Assembly (NCBI RefSeq): GCF_019112545.1 | Contig: NW_025064915.1 | Coordinates: forward strand, 287,115 to 351,114 | Source: Guyanagaster necrorhizus | Taxonomy: Eukaryota; Basidiomycota; Agaricomycetes; Agaricales; Physalacriaceae | Direction of reading: 5' to 3' | Length of the DNA stretch: 64,000 bases | Shown: one piece after another, positions 23,301 through 34,577 of the stretch | Numbering within the stretch: position 1 is the stretch's first letter | Layout: each line of letters begins with the position of its first letter | The notes under the pieces: generated by a model | What the model was told of the DNA's origin: nothing | Seen by the model: the letters and a program-made list of their open reading frames with translations, nothing else | Database searches by the model: none | Position numbers and translations under genes: made by a program

Positions 23301-26300
23301 TTGAGGAAATGATGATACGTATGTTCATGTTCTTTTCCCACACAGCCGATGCCTGACTGTAGATCGTAGCTCTAACTAAGTCGGCGCGAACTGTGGCAGC
23401 TTACGAGTTGGTTGACTGGCTTCGGCTGCTGGAACAGCAGCTGCGGCCGGTTGACATGGAACGCTTAGTGGCGATTGTTCATCTATTCTTCCCGCCGGCT
23501 CTGGAGGGATTGTCACAAGCTGCGAATCCTGCGCATCACCTACTCTGGAACGGCACCAAACTAGTGTCGAAGAAATTATTGCCGCAGTGAGTATACAGAT
23601 TACATTGTCCAGAAACCCCATTAACGACCCTACCAGTGCCAAGTTCGATTGGCTGTTTGTGTCTGCTGATGAGGTGCAAATCCAAGACCCAGAAGGGCAG
23701 GAGATCCTCATTAACGCGGTATTTACGCATTCTTCATCACTTTCAGATCTGAAGAGGGTGACCTGCCAAATTAACCATTGCCTAACTGCCGCCACTGAAA
23801 GAGCAAGCCTGCTGTGTGGATTGTTACAGCTCTTGAATTCTTTAATTACGCGCTCGGCTTCCTTGTTGGCCAACGCCGATTACACCGCACTGAAAGAATT
23901 TGCATTCACTCTGGAGTCCGTTCAGAGACTGTGCATGTCTTCGACTTTACCTGAAACCGTGCGAGAAGGTAGGACGATTGAATATGACGTCGATGGCTAC
24001 GTATACTGATGCTCCTTTTTAATGCTTTAGCTCTGCGTGTATTGGTGAAAGACACTTTAGATGTCAGCTCGTCAGTTGAAAGAGGCCTAGCTTCAGATAT
24101 AGCCTTCTACTGGCTAAACGAGGTACGGGTTGGCTTGGAAAGTGATGCAGGCGTCTCAGTGAGTTTTTCTTATGCCACAACATTCGAGTTGCTGACAGAC
24201 GGCAGCTCGAATCAGCGTCGATATGGGTGGTGTATCTTCCACTGGAGAGTTTGCTTGATCTTTTGGACTCATTGAGCCAATATTTGGCAAGAAACCATAA
24301 ACAAGCTTCTATTATTGATCTGCTGGACACTGTCATCAGCGCAGTTCGGGACTTCGCACTGCAGTGTGCTCAAGCGGAGTTCCTCCTCCGTACAAGGACG
24401 ATACTGCTGATCAATCTTCGCTCACGTCTCCCTGATTCTGCGGTTCTCGAAGAACTCCTCGCGATAGCATTACGTTCTTCCTTGCCATTACACACTGAAG
24501 GACTATTACATCCCATACAAAGTAGCGCAGATGCTGAGACGCGCCTTGATCGCTCAATGGCACGATGGAGCCATCGGTTGGAACCTCTACCTACGGAGCT
24601 CCAGCTTATCACACTTCTACAACAGGGTCATTGGACCGCGGCAACGGCAGAGATCCTCCGCTGTCTGATTTATAAACACGCGTGTCCTCACAGCACGTTT
24701 TCCTCGTGGCTTCAAACTAACCAATCCTTTGAGAGAGATCCCTTTGAATTGGCATCTGTCCTGTATTCTTACTTGGACGTTGCCAAGTGTCGTGGCGCAG
24801 CCTTTTCCGAGGCTGAAGCTGAGCCATGGCTTCAGCATGGCCTGCGAATGTTCAAATGGTCGACCAATGAATCCTCGTCTCGCAGTCTCCGGCATACAGC
24901 TTCACTATGTATCATCCTCATGTTCCGGTTGTTTCCTTCCCATCGTTCTCAACTTGAGGATCTGATCCTGAACGATCTGCGTAAGCTATCGGTCAAATCG
25001 CTTACACCGGACATGTTGCTTATTGGCCTCAATATCGGAGATGAAAGTTCTGCATTGACAGATGCTCTTGCTGAACATGGAGTACAATGGGCTGTGCGTC
25101 ATTTTACTGACGAAAATCCCGTTGATGATATGTCTTCTCGATGCGTGGAACATTTGAGTAAGTAGAATTCGTATCAGTTATCGTCACAGGCGCTAATATT
25201 CTACAGCCGACATGCTCAATATTGTGTCTCTAAAGCCACACATTGTTGAGCCTCTTCTCACTGCTGTAACACAGCTTCAACTGTGGAATACGGCGGCATT
25301 GGAGTTATTGACCGCAGTTCTGAACCATGTTCCCTTCAAGGTACGTGGATGTGCCCTTGGGACCGTCCGTCCATGCTTATTTATACCTTCGTTAGCCTTT
25401 GATAGTAAATCGTGTTCTTCAAAATGTCGTACAACACCACCGCTTTGTGAAGATATGTTCAGTGACGGGCGCCTCTTCATCACCTCTAAGAGATGCTACT
25501 ATCGGTCTTCTCCACGTTTTGTTCCATCTTCATCCTGCGAACACGTGTCAAATTACGCATGTGGTACCGCTAATGGCCGTGTACCGTGGCACCACATCAA
25601 TATCTGACCGGAAGCTGCTTTCAATCTTCCGTCTTTTTGAGGCGCAACGAAAGACCTCGATCGGGATTCTGTTCAATCAGTGGAATGCATCGCATGAGAC
25701 GACGTCGAACGGTGCTTTGGAGGCCATCCAGAGCCTAGATCCAATAGTCCTTCTCCAAAGTTGCCTTTACTATCCTAATTGGCGGCGCATTGATGATCAG
25801 ATTGACCAGGCTGAGCACCCAGCACCTATCTACGACCCTCTCTTCGTCATCCTTTTGTTCGCCCATACCTTAGCAGAAAACCCACCTCAGGGTACTTTTC
25901 CTTGGATCGAATTCTTTCGGACGAACGTTGTCGGCCTTGTTATCCGATCTCTTTCGGCTAAAGATGGTCACATCCGCGAGCTCGCGATATACTGCATATC
26001 AGCCTTGTGGAAACAATTGGAAGTCAGTATTATCATCTGTAAGTTGTTACGCGACAGCTAACCGTACGGTGTTTATAGACAGTCGAAATGCAAGAGAAGA
26101 CCTCTGTTCTTTACATACTCGGTCTAATCCGAGATGCCATACCGCAACCATCAGCCGAAGAATGCCTAAAACGTTTGCCGACATACTCCACCTTAGTATT
26201 ACTACATGCTTTGAGAGGCGTTTTCTATCCGTCTCATTTCACGTACCCGTTGACCGCGCGGTTCTTGCTGCAACGTCCGGAGCTGGACATTAGCGATGTG

Positions 26301-27257
26301 CCGATGCTATTCGGGTTGCTATATAGCAGCTCTGACAACTGGAAACAAGAGAGGGCGTGGATGATCAGACTTCTGTCTGATGGACTGGTCAGCACAGATG
26401 ACTGGAGGGTTTTCAAGCGTCGGCATACGTGGGATCTTCTCGCGAGCATTTTCCAGGCGTCCGATGACTTTGCTTTGCGTAAAGGCATTCTTGAGGTTAG
26501 TCCAAATACTAGTATCTGGTCTTGTTCAACAACGGTCTTTTCCTTAGGTACTGACGAACTTGACATGCATTCCCCAAGCAACAACATCCCTCGTTTTGAA
26601 GTCGGGGCTTCATTGCTGGATTGAAATGCAACTGCTCAATCTCGTCGAAGACGAGGGTGTTGCATGGCTGAAGATCATCGAGAACATCATATGTTCTAGT
26701 GACACAAAAAAATTGGAGACTGCTACGAGCGGCCAGTGGCGATGGATAATAGGCCGTTGTATTTCGCTTCTCATCAACAGCTCGTCATCAGGTAAGAGCA
26801 CACCTGATTCTCAATCGATTGATGCTCAAGGATCGTCCTTTTAGTCAAACTTCCTGTGTTATCATTGACGGCCCGCGTGCTGCTGCGCCTCGCTTTGCTA
26901 CCCGGTCCATCGATTCCGAGCTTGGCTTCATTGCTTAACCGGACCGTCCACTGTCTTGAAGAGATGGAAAGGCAGATAGAGTGGAAACCGTTAGGAAGCA
27001 GGAAAGCATCCACGCCACTGTTTTCGCTTCATAGCAAACTCCATTTATTCAACAACGACGCATCAGATGACTCTGTAGGGGAATGGGGTCGAGCAGTCGA
27101 GTCTCTCTGGCGCGTATCGATGACATTCTCAAATAAAAGGCCGAGTTGGGATCTCTTGTCCAGTCGGTTATTGTTATGGCGCGCGCTGATGGATGCAGCG
27201 GACGTTAGTGGTGTCGCTGAATGGGCTAGAGCGGAAGTCATTAGAAATCTAATTTAG
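20370..27257 (+). CDS. URB1: URB1/Npa1 ribosome biogenesis protein
   Basis: The start at 20370 gives MSRSSKRIKVDTS. The next exons hold the Npa1 N-terminal domain: SGEEIKALLRSQDVETLTRG, LHSIRNQFTVKPN, LVLAQQWLNGSPGAEDIFTL (about 20420-20670), HPIVKKLFLPQWTRKLNSY, LRLYNSLSGFARGRERKGVM and EAFGWEIK (about 20810-21000). The middle domain is recognisable at 21840-22450 (SRWITNIALFGSIVSLPIP, then CRELEREARKRVPEFQVIVG). After that it is a very long helical-repeat protein through about a dozen introns to EWARAEVIRNLI at 27257. The total is roughly 2,000 residues, in line with fungal URB1. It acts in the nucleolus in early 60S pre-ribosomes. No internal stop is needed in the exons I could join. The stop is 80 bp from that of the convergent hydrolase. 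Confidence 0.88.
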
Positions 27258-27337
27258 TATTCATTATGTCTCCATTTTATATCATTATGTATCCTGTACA
27301 TTCTTATGTTCCGATATATAAATTACAGGTCAACAGT

Positions 27338-28698
27338 TTATAACTTTGATCGTCCTGGTGGCGTCCCGTTCGAAACTAAAGTACCAAATATAATTTCCCC
27401 TAGTTTGTCGGGCTGCTCTTGGGGTACCTTGCACCATTTTCAGACCGGTGCATCTATTCACTCATACTTGATACTCACCAGATGGCCAGACTCCGGAATC
27501 GTAGTGATAGAAGCAAACTGTCGCCCGGAACTGGGATCGACAATCGCTTCGTGCACATGTTTCGGTCTGTATCGATCATCAGGGATGGGGATACTGTACT
27601 AGATCGCCTAGACTTACAGGAAGTCATGGATACCACCTAAGACCAAATGCACCGGCCGACTCGCGCAAACTTTGTTCAAGTCGCCGATAGGCTTGGTAGC
27701 GCCTTCTGGATCTCGATACATGGCCTTAGGATTTCATGAGACCGTGTTTCGACTTTGCTGGATATCAAGTGCGACGCACCGCTTCTTGGTCCCGGGTGCA
27801 AGCAAGTGAGAAGCCCACATAAGGATTTTCAACGTGATAAGAACCCGGATGAGGTCGGATGGCATGTTGCTGGTGGAATCAGGCGTCAGCCGTATATGAC
27901 TTAACGCCGTAGACGTCGAAAGGTTAACGTACAATATACAGCTGTTGGATCCGAGGGTCCCACTTCTTTGTCCGATTACCACGACTCTTGAGGGACACCA
28001 TGACCGTCGTGAGGTCTGGCCATACGTCCCGACGTTCGTATGCGCCCTTGATAAGAATGGAGCGTAACTGTTTTAAATGATGAGCACCTTCTGGACTCAG
28101 CAGCGGTTCGACAAGTATTATCGACGAGAAAGGAACCGCGGATGACATATACTGCAGCATCGTCCTGTTCAGAAGGTCTCGTCAAATACCGGCAGAAGTG
28201 GATCCAAGGCACTTACATTGACACGCCTCCAAGTGAATGTCCCACACCCACAAGGTTGCGCGTTCTAAAGTCGATTCCATGTGCAGATTTGGATAATAAG
28301 AAGCGATGCGTCGCCTTGGCGTATTTCTCGCAGCTGACTGGATCGAACATTGTCAATGCATGGCGTCATCGAAGGGAGACAAACGCACAGTTTAAATAAA
28401 ATTCTGGTGTCTGCAACACCGCCTCGTTGAGCACTGCCGATGCGCCATGATTGGGACAATCAAGCGTCCACGCCTCCCGGATCCGCACTGGCCCGCCTAA
28501 AGAAGCGAGATCGAAAATCTTTTCCAAAGTAGGCTCCCAGCTCTCTTTGTGAAAGCTTGTTCCGTGAAGACATAGCAGCGTCAATGCATCCGAAGCTTGG
28601 GATGCATGCACAGGACTAGAGGACGTCCAGTATCTTTTGGCAGTCAAGAACAGGGGATAGCCGTCATAAGGAGGAACGGTAATCGTTTCTGAGAGCAT
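27338..28698 (-). CDS. Alpha/beta-hydrolase fold protein
   Basis: The start at 28698 gives MLSETITVPPYDG. The first exon has LLCLHGTSFHKESWEPTL, the beta-strand and oxyanion HG turn, and EAWTLDCPNHGAS. The nucleophile elbow is in the next exon: LVGVGHSLGGVS (about 28250-28220), with Ser in GHSLG. Then come PFSSIILVEPLL, the exon YRDPEGATKPIGDLN with RPVHLVLGGIHDFL (likely acid residue, about 27630-27720), and TIPESGHL with the catalytic His (about 27480). The stop TAA is at 27338. Five or six introns are needed. The fold is close to fungal peroxisomal/lipase-like hydrolases, but the substrate is unknown. The exon around 27780-27900 is the least certain part. Confidence 0.8.
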
Positions 28699-29103
28699 TA
28701 TCAGCTCGAGTAACTCGAACGTAACGGCTAGCCCTTACTTTATATTATTTTAAGAACCAAGCGCTGGATGCAAATGAAAAACAACACAGCCGCTTTTGAC
28801 AACATGTTGGCTGTCATCTGAGGAAGATGCCGCTCATTCCGCTTAATACCGATGCATCGGACCTCTGTAGCAGCACTATCGTGAGTATAATAGAGCGTCA
28901 TGCCGTCAGTGCCGTTCTTAATGGAAGCTCGAACAACAATAATGCGGCGAAGACCTTGGGATTCTAAGTCCTTGTAAGGGATGAGAAAAGCATTGTTATT
29001 GTTCAGTACATCTTTAAGTAATTGAACCTAGCTTGTCATCCAACTCCTTAAACTTTAGCAACAGATCGATTTCCCGTAATTTCAAATCCTAGTAAGGAGT
29101 TCA
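28699..29103 (-). other. Gap with an open exon-like frame of unknown origin
   Basis: A minus-strand frame without ATG (about 29020-28745) reads through NAFLIPYKDLESQGLRRIIV and GMTLYYTHDSAATEV. It has no stop for about 90 codons, but I recognise no family and see no partner exons. It may be a gene remnant or chance. Confidence 0.2.
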
Positions 29104-30562
29104 TTAGAAAGTCAATGTTTGCCCAGTGCTTGCTGTAACGGATGCTCTGACGCTGGCATTCGGTAACAGCGTGTAAGAGTAGGCACTGCGTTTCCGACCC
29201 TGGGGGGGTTGAGCAAGATCAATCACGATCCAGGGGATTACGCATTGTTTGTATTATCAAGGTCGAAGTCTAATAGTCATTATATGAGAATGCAATGGGT
29301 AAAAAATCAAAGAGGTATACGTTCCTTTGCCTCAAGCTACAGTAAAGCTTTCGTCGGTACTGTAAAGAGGCTTGTCAATGCCTGACAAGTTCGATGGTAA
29401 TATTGAAAGAACAAAACCTAGATCCCACAGGTCCACACGTTATTTTTGACAAGAAGATGGACACCCGATATTGGCACTAAGACAATTGAATCACCACCAC
29501 CACCACCATATGAGCAGAAGAACTACTCACCATCACGAGTGTTTATGCTGTCGTTGTTGTCATCGAAGACCCTAAAGAAGGAAGAAAGTGAGTGCTCAAA
29601 TGGAAGTAAGAACACAGTTCATATATTAGTGAAGATGTGACCGTGTCCGGATCTACTGACGTATCAAAATACATCCATAAAACATCATGATCAGCATACC
29701 AGAACAATGAAGTACACAAATTCGGGTCAAACCATCAGTTATTGGCGAAGATAAAGATGATGGCGACGTCCTCAGATGATTGTTGTCAGAACGGCCAACA
29801 AGAGAAGCCTTCCAATGCGTGTACAACTTGCTGTTTGTAACGGTTACATTAGGCCGTGTGTGATGTCGAGCAGTCCATCATAGCTGCGAATGTTCCTTAG
29901 AATATATTAAACCCACTACTCAGTACCCAAGGCACATGCAAATCCTGGTGAGCACTCGTGACGAAATAGAAATATACGGTGGACACGTACCTTATCGTGG
30001 TCTCTGTCACTGGGAAGATCCAGGTGATTAAGCCAGACTTGACTGGCAGACTGAATGCTAATGGAATCTCCAGCTGATACCAGAACCTTCGATATACTGA
30101 TGTTATGGATGATTATATTTGATACCGACAATACATACCAGTGGAGACCAATGTCATGTAACGACAGTACTGCCGGTCATTGAAGTTCCTGGAGAAGTCA
30201 TGTAAATTAGTCCTTTCAGCAAATGGAAAATATTTACCAGAGATAATAAGAATCTTGGACTGTCATCAGTTACAGCGCACTGAACGTCGTGACCATGGTC
30301 ATGGGTCTACCATGCCCAGCGGTAGTACTTGTGATATTCATAAATTTAGATGTATAAGTCCAGGGGACGGAGATTACCCGCCATTGCGAGTAGCATAACC
30401 GACGGTAGCGACATCACATAAGGATGTACCCTTGAAGATTTCATTTTCGCGCGGGGTGGCCTAGTCAAATACATCAGAATATGACGCCGTTTTGAGTGAT
30501 GGCACACGTGCAGAGTTAGCAATGACAGCAACAAAAGGCAAGAGAGTGTAATTCCCCTTCAT
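29104..30562 (-). pseudogene. Broken pectate lyase (polysaccharide lyase family 1)
   Basis: A start at 30562 gives a signal-peptide-like MKGNYTLLPFVAVIANSA. The family blocks follow in order: VATVGYATRNGG (about 30400), MVTTFSAL with a stop behind it (about 30290), IIIHNISISKVLVSAGDSIS and WLNHLDLPSDRDHDK (30110-29990), SYDGLLDITHG, then in another frame NVTVTNSKLYTHWKASLVGR (about 29850-29790), FANN then a stop then W, GHIFTNI then a stop (about 29630), DDNNDSINTRDG, VHLLVKNNVW, KPLYSTDESFTVA then a stop, and YSYTLLPNASVRASV up to the TAA at 29104. Such enzymes are secreted and cleave pectate by beta-elimination. At least two frameshifts and four internal stops mean this copy cannot make the enzyme. 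Introns of normal length are still visible. Confidence 0.82.
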
Positions 30563-31640
30563 GAAAGATGAGAAAGCACCGAGAAAGGCTTTTGAAGTGA
30601 GCCTTCGTTAAAAGTATAGCTTTTATCTCAAGTTTACGCTTTGTCCTTGCTCTAAACGGTGCTCTTATTTCTGCATCGCTGACCGCCTGGAAAGAAAGAA
30701 CCTACGAGGAGTGAGAGAACGCCGATTGTGCATATACAATGGCCCGAAGCTTCACTTTTAGGCGTATATACTGAACGGTTCCGAGTAGAGGACGAAAGGC
30801 TCTTTCAAATTTTGGCGACCATCTGTGCAGGGAAATCCAGTTTGTCAGTATACGGGCTTGATGGATTATATTGGCGTACAGAATACCAAACAGCAATGAT
30901 AGGCAGTCACTTTGGCGAATTCGTAGCGTGTTATTCCAACCTACTTCTCCACCACCTGCTGACGAGTTCCTGACGGTCAATAGATTTCCGGTCACGCTGT
31001 ACAAATATGGAAGGTTCTGAACAAAATCTCGTGGCAGGCCGTCCAGGCAGTCTCAAATATGCTTGACGCTGTCGGTGGTGAAGGACCATTCTGTTTACGC
31101 TCCACAAATTCCATTGTGCGGATAATTTCAGACCGTCATCAGCTCAAAAAATCCGTCAGATGACATGAAACTCACCCTTTCTGAATACCGGATAACTAGT
31201 AACTCGTCGCACTGGAAGAGGTGTCGGAATTACTACTGTAGCAAAACTAATAAGCTGAAGATACAATACCTGCCCGAGGTCAATCCATAACTTTAGCGTA
31301 TGAGATTAGTCCGCACTTTCCACGCTGAATATCATAGAATTCAAAGGGAAATTACCTTCTTTTCAGTGGTATAGACCGTGGTTCAACTTGGGGTTGCAAA
31401 TAAATTGTCGATCGGACAAGTTGGACTGACTCGGACTTCGCGGCCCGATTCGGCACTTGCATGCTGACATTGTTTGGCATTGCAGCATCGGTGTACAAGC
31501 CACAGCGACCCTCCATCTTCCCCATCTCCCATCCCGTCCATGTTATCCGGCTGGCAATTGTGCTGTTCACACTCAAGAGAGTTTATACTTTCACATATTC
31601 TACAAACAAATGCATCTCTGAGACTATTTGGGAAATTCCT
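30563..31640. other. Gap between the pectate lyase remnant and the repeat block
   Basis: About 1.1 kb with normal CpG content. Open frames of 70-100 codons exist on both strands (30728-30973 plus; 31352-31576 minus), but none has a motif I know. Nothing here is supported as a gene. Confidence 0.35.
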
Positions 31641-31643
31641 GCT

Positions 31644-31800
31644 TCTATGCTTGTTCTAGGAGTTGAGAGGACATGAGGAGCAGTATTGGATGAGGAGTGT
31701 TCTTAGGAGCAAGGGGTTGGGGACAAAACAAGTCTGTGTTTGGATGCCAAAGCTCTCTTGCAACAGGCCCTCAAGAGAAGCTGTGCTCAAGCCAGCACAG
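31644..31800. repeat. Direct repeat, copy 1 (about 155 bp)
   Basis: The stretch from CTATGCTTGTTCTAGGAG to GCTCAAGCCA recurs at 32097-32251 in the same orientation with scattered differences. It is the distal of two repeats lying downstream of the minus-strand recombinase remnant. Confidence 0.8.
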
Positions 31801-32096
31801 ATGAGCATATAAAATACAAGAGACTGTAACTAGAGTATAACAAAAATGAAAAAGGGAAGTGGCAAGGGTGGGTGCAAAAACTGCTCAAAGTCAATGACTA
31901 TCAAGCTCTTTGTGTGAGATAGGGAAGAAAGAGGATGAGGAAATTGCAATGATGTGGACTGACTTTATATTTCTGAGGGTGAGTGGCATTTGGTCTTTGT
32001 CATATGCATTGAAGACAAGAACAAAGGCAATTTTGGTACCACCAAAGGCAAGGCCATTGTCTCTTGCATAGATGACATTCAAAGGTATTTGAATGG

Positions 32097-32251
32097 TTCA
32101 TCTATGCTTGTTCTAGGAGTTGAGAGGATGTGAGAAGCAGTATTGAATGAGAAGTGTTCTTAGGAGCAAGGGGTTGAGGACAAAACAAGTCTTTGTTTGG
32201 ATGCTATAGCTCTCTTGTGACAGCCCCTCAAAGGAAGCCATGCTCAAGCCA
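32097..32251. repeat. Direct repeat, copy 2 (about 155 bp)
   Basis: Partner of 31644-31800. It begins about 40 bp downstream (minus sense) of the last recognisable recombinase codons. The spacer of about 296 bp between the copies has no coding frame. Confidence 0.8.
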
Positions 32252-32289
32252 CCATAGGCACAAAGTGGAAATCCAGCAGATTGAGAGGG

Positions 32290-33200
32290 AGCAAGAGGCA
32301 TGGCCACATGAAGTCAAGCAGACAGGTGGAGGATATAGTCATGAGGAACATCAATATAGAGTTTGTAAGCATCACTATGCTATCTTCATAGCAACTGAAT
32401 CTCATAGTCAGAAAACCCAGCTACAGCAGCTGATGATGCAGCTTCATGCTAAAAACTATGGTCAGAGAAACTGGATGAGTCCAGCCCAAAAAGAGCAAGA
32501 TGATTCTTCAAAGTGTGCATGAATGCATTATGATAGAGTGGATCACCATTTATATCTGCAAACAGTGGGACTCAGCCATCCAGAGGATTGATTGTAAAAA
32601 GATTCTTCAATGCTGACACTGCACATATAGAAGATTCAGATGCAGTAGCAATCAAGACTGTGATGCCTTTGATGCAGGAAGTGTAAGATGAATGTGGAAT
32701 GGGTGATCAAAGTCAGACAGGAACTGAATGGTATCCCTGATAATGTGCACTGCAGGATTGAAAACTTCATTGTCTGACAGAGTGAATTCTCCACAATGGA
32801 GAAAAGCTGACCATGCAAGCTTGGATGCAGCATCAAAAATAGCATTGTCAACATGTGAGGTATTTTCTGCAATAGAAGACAACATTTGTAGGATATTCAG
32901 TGTGATAAGCATCTTGGAGTTCTGCTCTCACTCACTATAGAAGCACTTGATACCTCAAAGGAGGCACTGGACAGACAAGGACTCACACTGATTGAAAGAA
33001 AGCCCTGCATTGATATAAAGTGAGTATAACACACTAATATATGATTTGATGGTCTTTGGCATCAATTCTCTGGAGTCTAATCAGGCCACCCATTTCATTA
33101 CTGCAGTGATACTTGCTGGTAAGAATTGGCCTGGAGAGTCCATAAACTTGGGATGAAGTCTGAGGAAGTCAATAAAGGATTTCTATCTACTGGAGTATGT
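32290..33200 (-). pseudogene. Decayed tyrosine recombinase of the DIRS-like remnant
   Basis: One frame gives DAASKLAWSAFLHCGEFTLS and LTLPASK (32840-32660), matching the catalytic-domain start of fungal DIRS-type recombinases (FL.CGEFT, LPASKTDP). Another frame at 32520-32330 gives LALFGLDSSSFSDHSF, a stop, HEAASSAAVAGFSDYEIQLL, stops, and SDAYKLYIDVP. This corresponds to the HSFRRGAA box, with its catalytic Arg, and the GRW.SDAY box that precedes the catalytic Tyr. The codons for Arg, Gly and Trp in those boxes are now TAG, CAT, TGA and TAG, just the changes made by C-to-T and G-to-A decay. It is inactive. Confidence 0.65.
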
Positions 33201-33239
33201 TTTCTGAGTGCTGGATGCAAGGCTATAGAAGAGAAAGAA

Positions 33240-33505
33240 TGTAATGTGTAAAGAGTAGTGAGAGTGTGTTTTATAGAATAAAGATGGGACTTCATTGAAG
33301 AGGATTTCTTTTGAAGGTTGAATGCAAGTTGAAACATCTGGTGATACTGAAAATGAGATGTTGTATTAGCAGTGCCATTTTCAGCAGTAGGAATCCAAAC
33401 CAAGAAAAAAGAGAAATCCAAGCAAGATACAAGTATTACTATAATCTGAAGGACTGTCATACTATGTGAAGACTGACTTGTCTCAGAATTGAGCCAGCTA
33501 ACCAC
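33240..33505 (-). pseudogene. RNase H C-terminus of the DIRS-like remnant
   Basis: The frame reads FSFFLVWIPTAENGTANTTS then HFQYHQMFQLAF. WIP..EN..AD..SR is the usual end of the RNase H domain in RT-RNase H polyproteins, and its place just upstream of a tyrosine recombinase is what makes DIRS order likely. The upstream RT is absent. Confidence 0.55.
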
Positions 33506-33524
33506 ATTCTGATTATCACAATGA

Positions 33525-33982
33525 TGTTATGATTTTTATCTTTTTCTTCATCTTAACTCCTATTTATGCTTAGTCAGAGCACTTAAGCCAGCGCTTAAGA
33601 CCATGAGACAAGCTTAGTCATTATAACAGGCTATGTCCATCTTTGTTTTTCAATACAACAACTCTCAATAATGCACAACAACCCTTTTGTAGATAGTAGT
33701 GATATCCAAGGACAATGAGCACAATGACTTGGACTAGTATAATAGGCAGTAGTATATTTATCTCAATAAACAAGTAGTATAAAAGTAGAGTAGCTCTTGC
33801 TGGTATAACCCTAGCTTTGAGCTAAAGTTTATTCATATACCACTTTACTCTCAAGCCTCTTGTAATGGCTTTGAAGTATATTAGTCAACAGATACAAACA
33901 AATAGACTCAGATGTGACTGTATGAATACAATACAGCATTTGTTTATTATGTGTTCTGATTATGTGCAACTTGGATCTAACA
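33525..33982 (+). repeat. 5' LTR of element E
   Basis: 458 bp, TGTTATGATTTTT to TCTAACA. It carries AGCTTTGAGCTAA at 33813-33825. Its downstream primer site (33984-33996, TTAGCTTGAAGCT) is not its own exact complement, with two mismatches, but is the exact complement of the element B version. Confidence 0.85.
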
Positions 33983-34053
33983 ATTAGCTTGAAGCTTATG
34001 CTTCTCTTTCTTTATGCACAATAAGCATGAAGAAAATCAAATGCCATCAGCAT

Positions 34054-34524
34054 TATTATAATTTTTCACCTTATTCTATTTTCTTTTCTTGATTAACCCC
34101 TATTTATGCTTAGTCAGAGCACTAGCACAAGTGCTTAAGACTGTGAGACAAAGCTTAGTCATCACAACTAGCCAAGTTGGTCATTGTCTTTCAACACAAC
34201 AATGTTGTCTGACAATACACAATCATTCTTTTATATACAGTAGTGATATTCGAGGACAATAGGCACAAAAGACTCAGCAATATACAATTAGTAGTAGTAT
34301 ATTTAGATATGACTTGTACAGTATTTAAGATGGTTTGCTCTTGCTGATAACCCTCAGCTTTGAGCTAAAGTTTATTCACACCATTCTATCCTTGAGCCAA
34401 TTCTCTTTAGCCTTGTGACATACTGATCAGTTTATGCATCAGTGAACTCAGCTGATCTCCCAAAGTGTGAGGAGACTAGGCTGTTTATCACATGTATCTG
34501 TTCACATAATGCTTGGGTCTAACA
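34054..34524 (+). repeat. 5' LTR of element C
   Basis: 471 bp. The first bases are TATTATAA (the partner LTR has TGTTATAA) and it ends TCTAACA. A TATA-like TATTTAAG lies about 30 nt before AGCTTTGAGCTAA (34356-34368), the self-primer candidate. Confidence 0.88.
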
Positions 34525-34525
34525 A

Positions 34526-34538
34526 TTAGCTCAAAGCT
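34526..34538 (+). other. Primer-binding site of element C, complementary to its own LTR
   Basis: TTAGCTCAAAGCT begins one base after the 5' LTR, where a tRNA primer site would be. It lacks the TGG expected for a tRNA 3' CCA end. It is the perfect 13-nt reverse complement of AGCTTTGAGCTAA at 34356-34368 in the same LTR. Confidence 0.75.
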
Positions 34539-34577
34539 GTATCTTCTCTTTTCTCACATACTATAATGCAGAGGAAA

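Larger units (their letters stand above)
31644..33524 (-). mobile_element. Remnant of a DIRS/Ngaro-like tyrosine-recombinase retrotransposon
   Basis: Read on the minus strand, the order is an RNase H tail (about 33430-33330), a tyrosine recombinase (about 33200-32290), then two direct repeats flanking a spacer. That matches DIRS-order elements, which carry RT-RNase H and a tyrosine recombinase instead of an integrase. It is almost free of CpG and broken by stops and shifts. Its upstream half (RT) is missing, cut off by element E's 5' LTR at 33525. Confidence 0.6.

Noticed and set aside
29446..29640. Plus-strand frame with a Pro run
   Set aside because: It is opposite the intron and exon pieces of the pectate lyase remnant; the Pro run comes from a CCA repeat.
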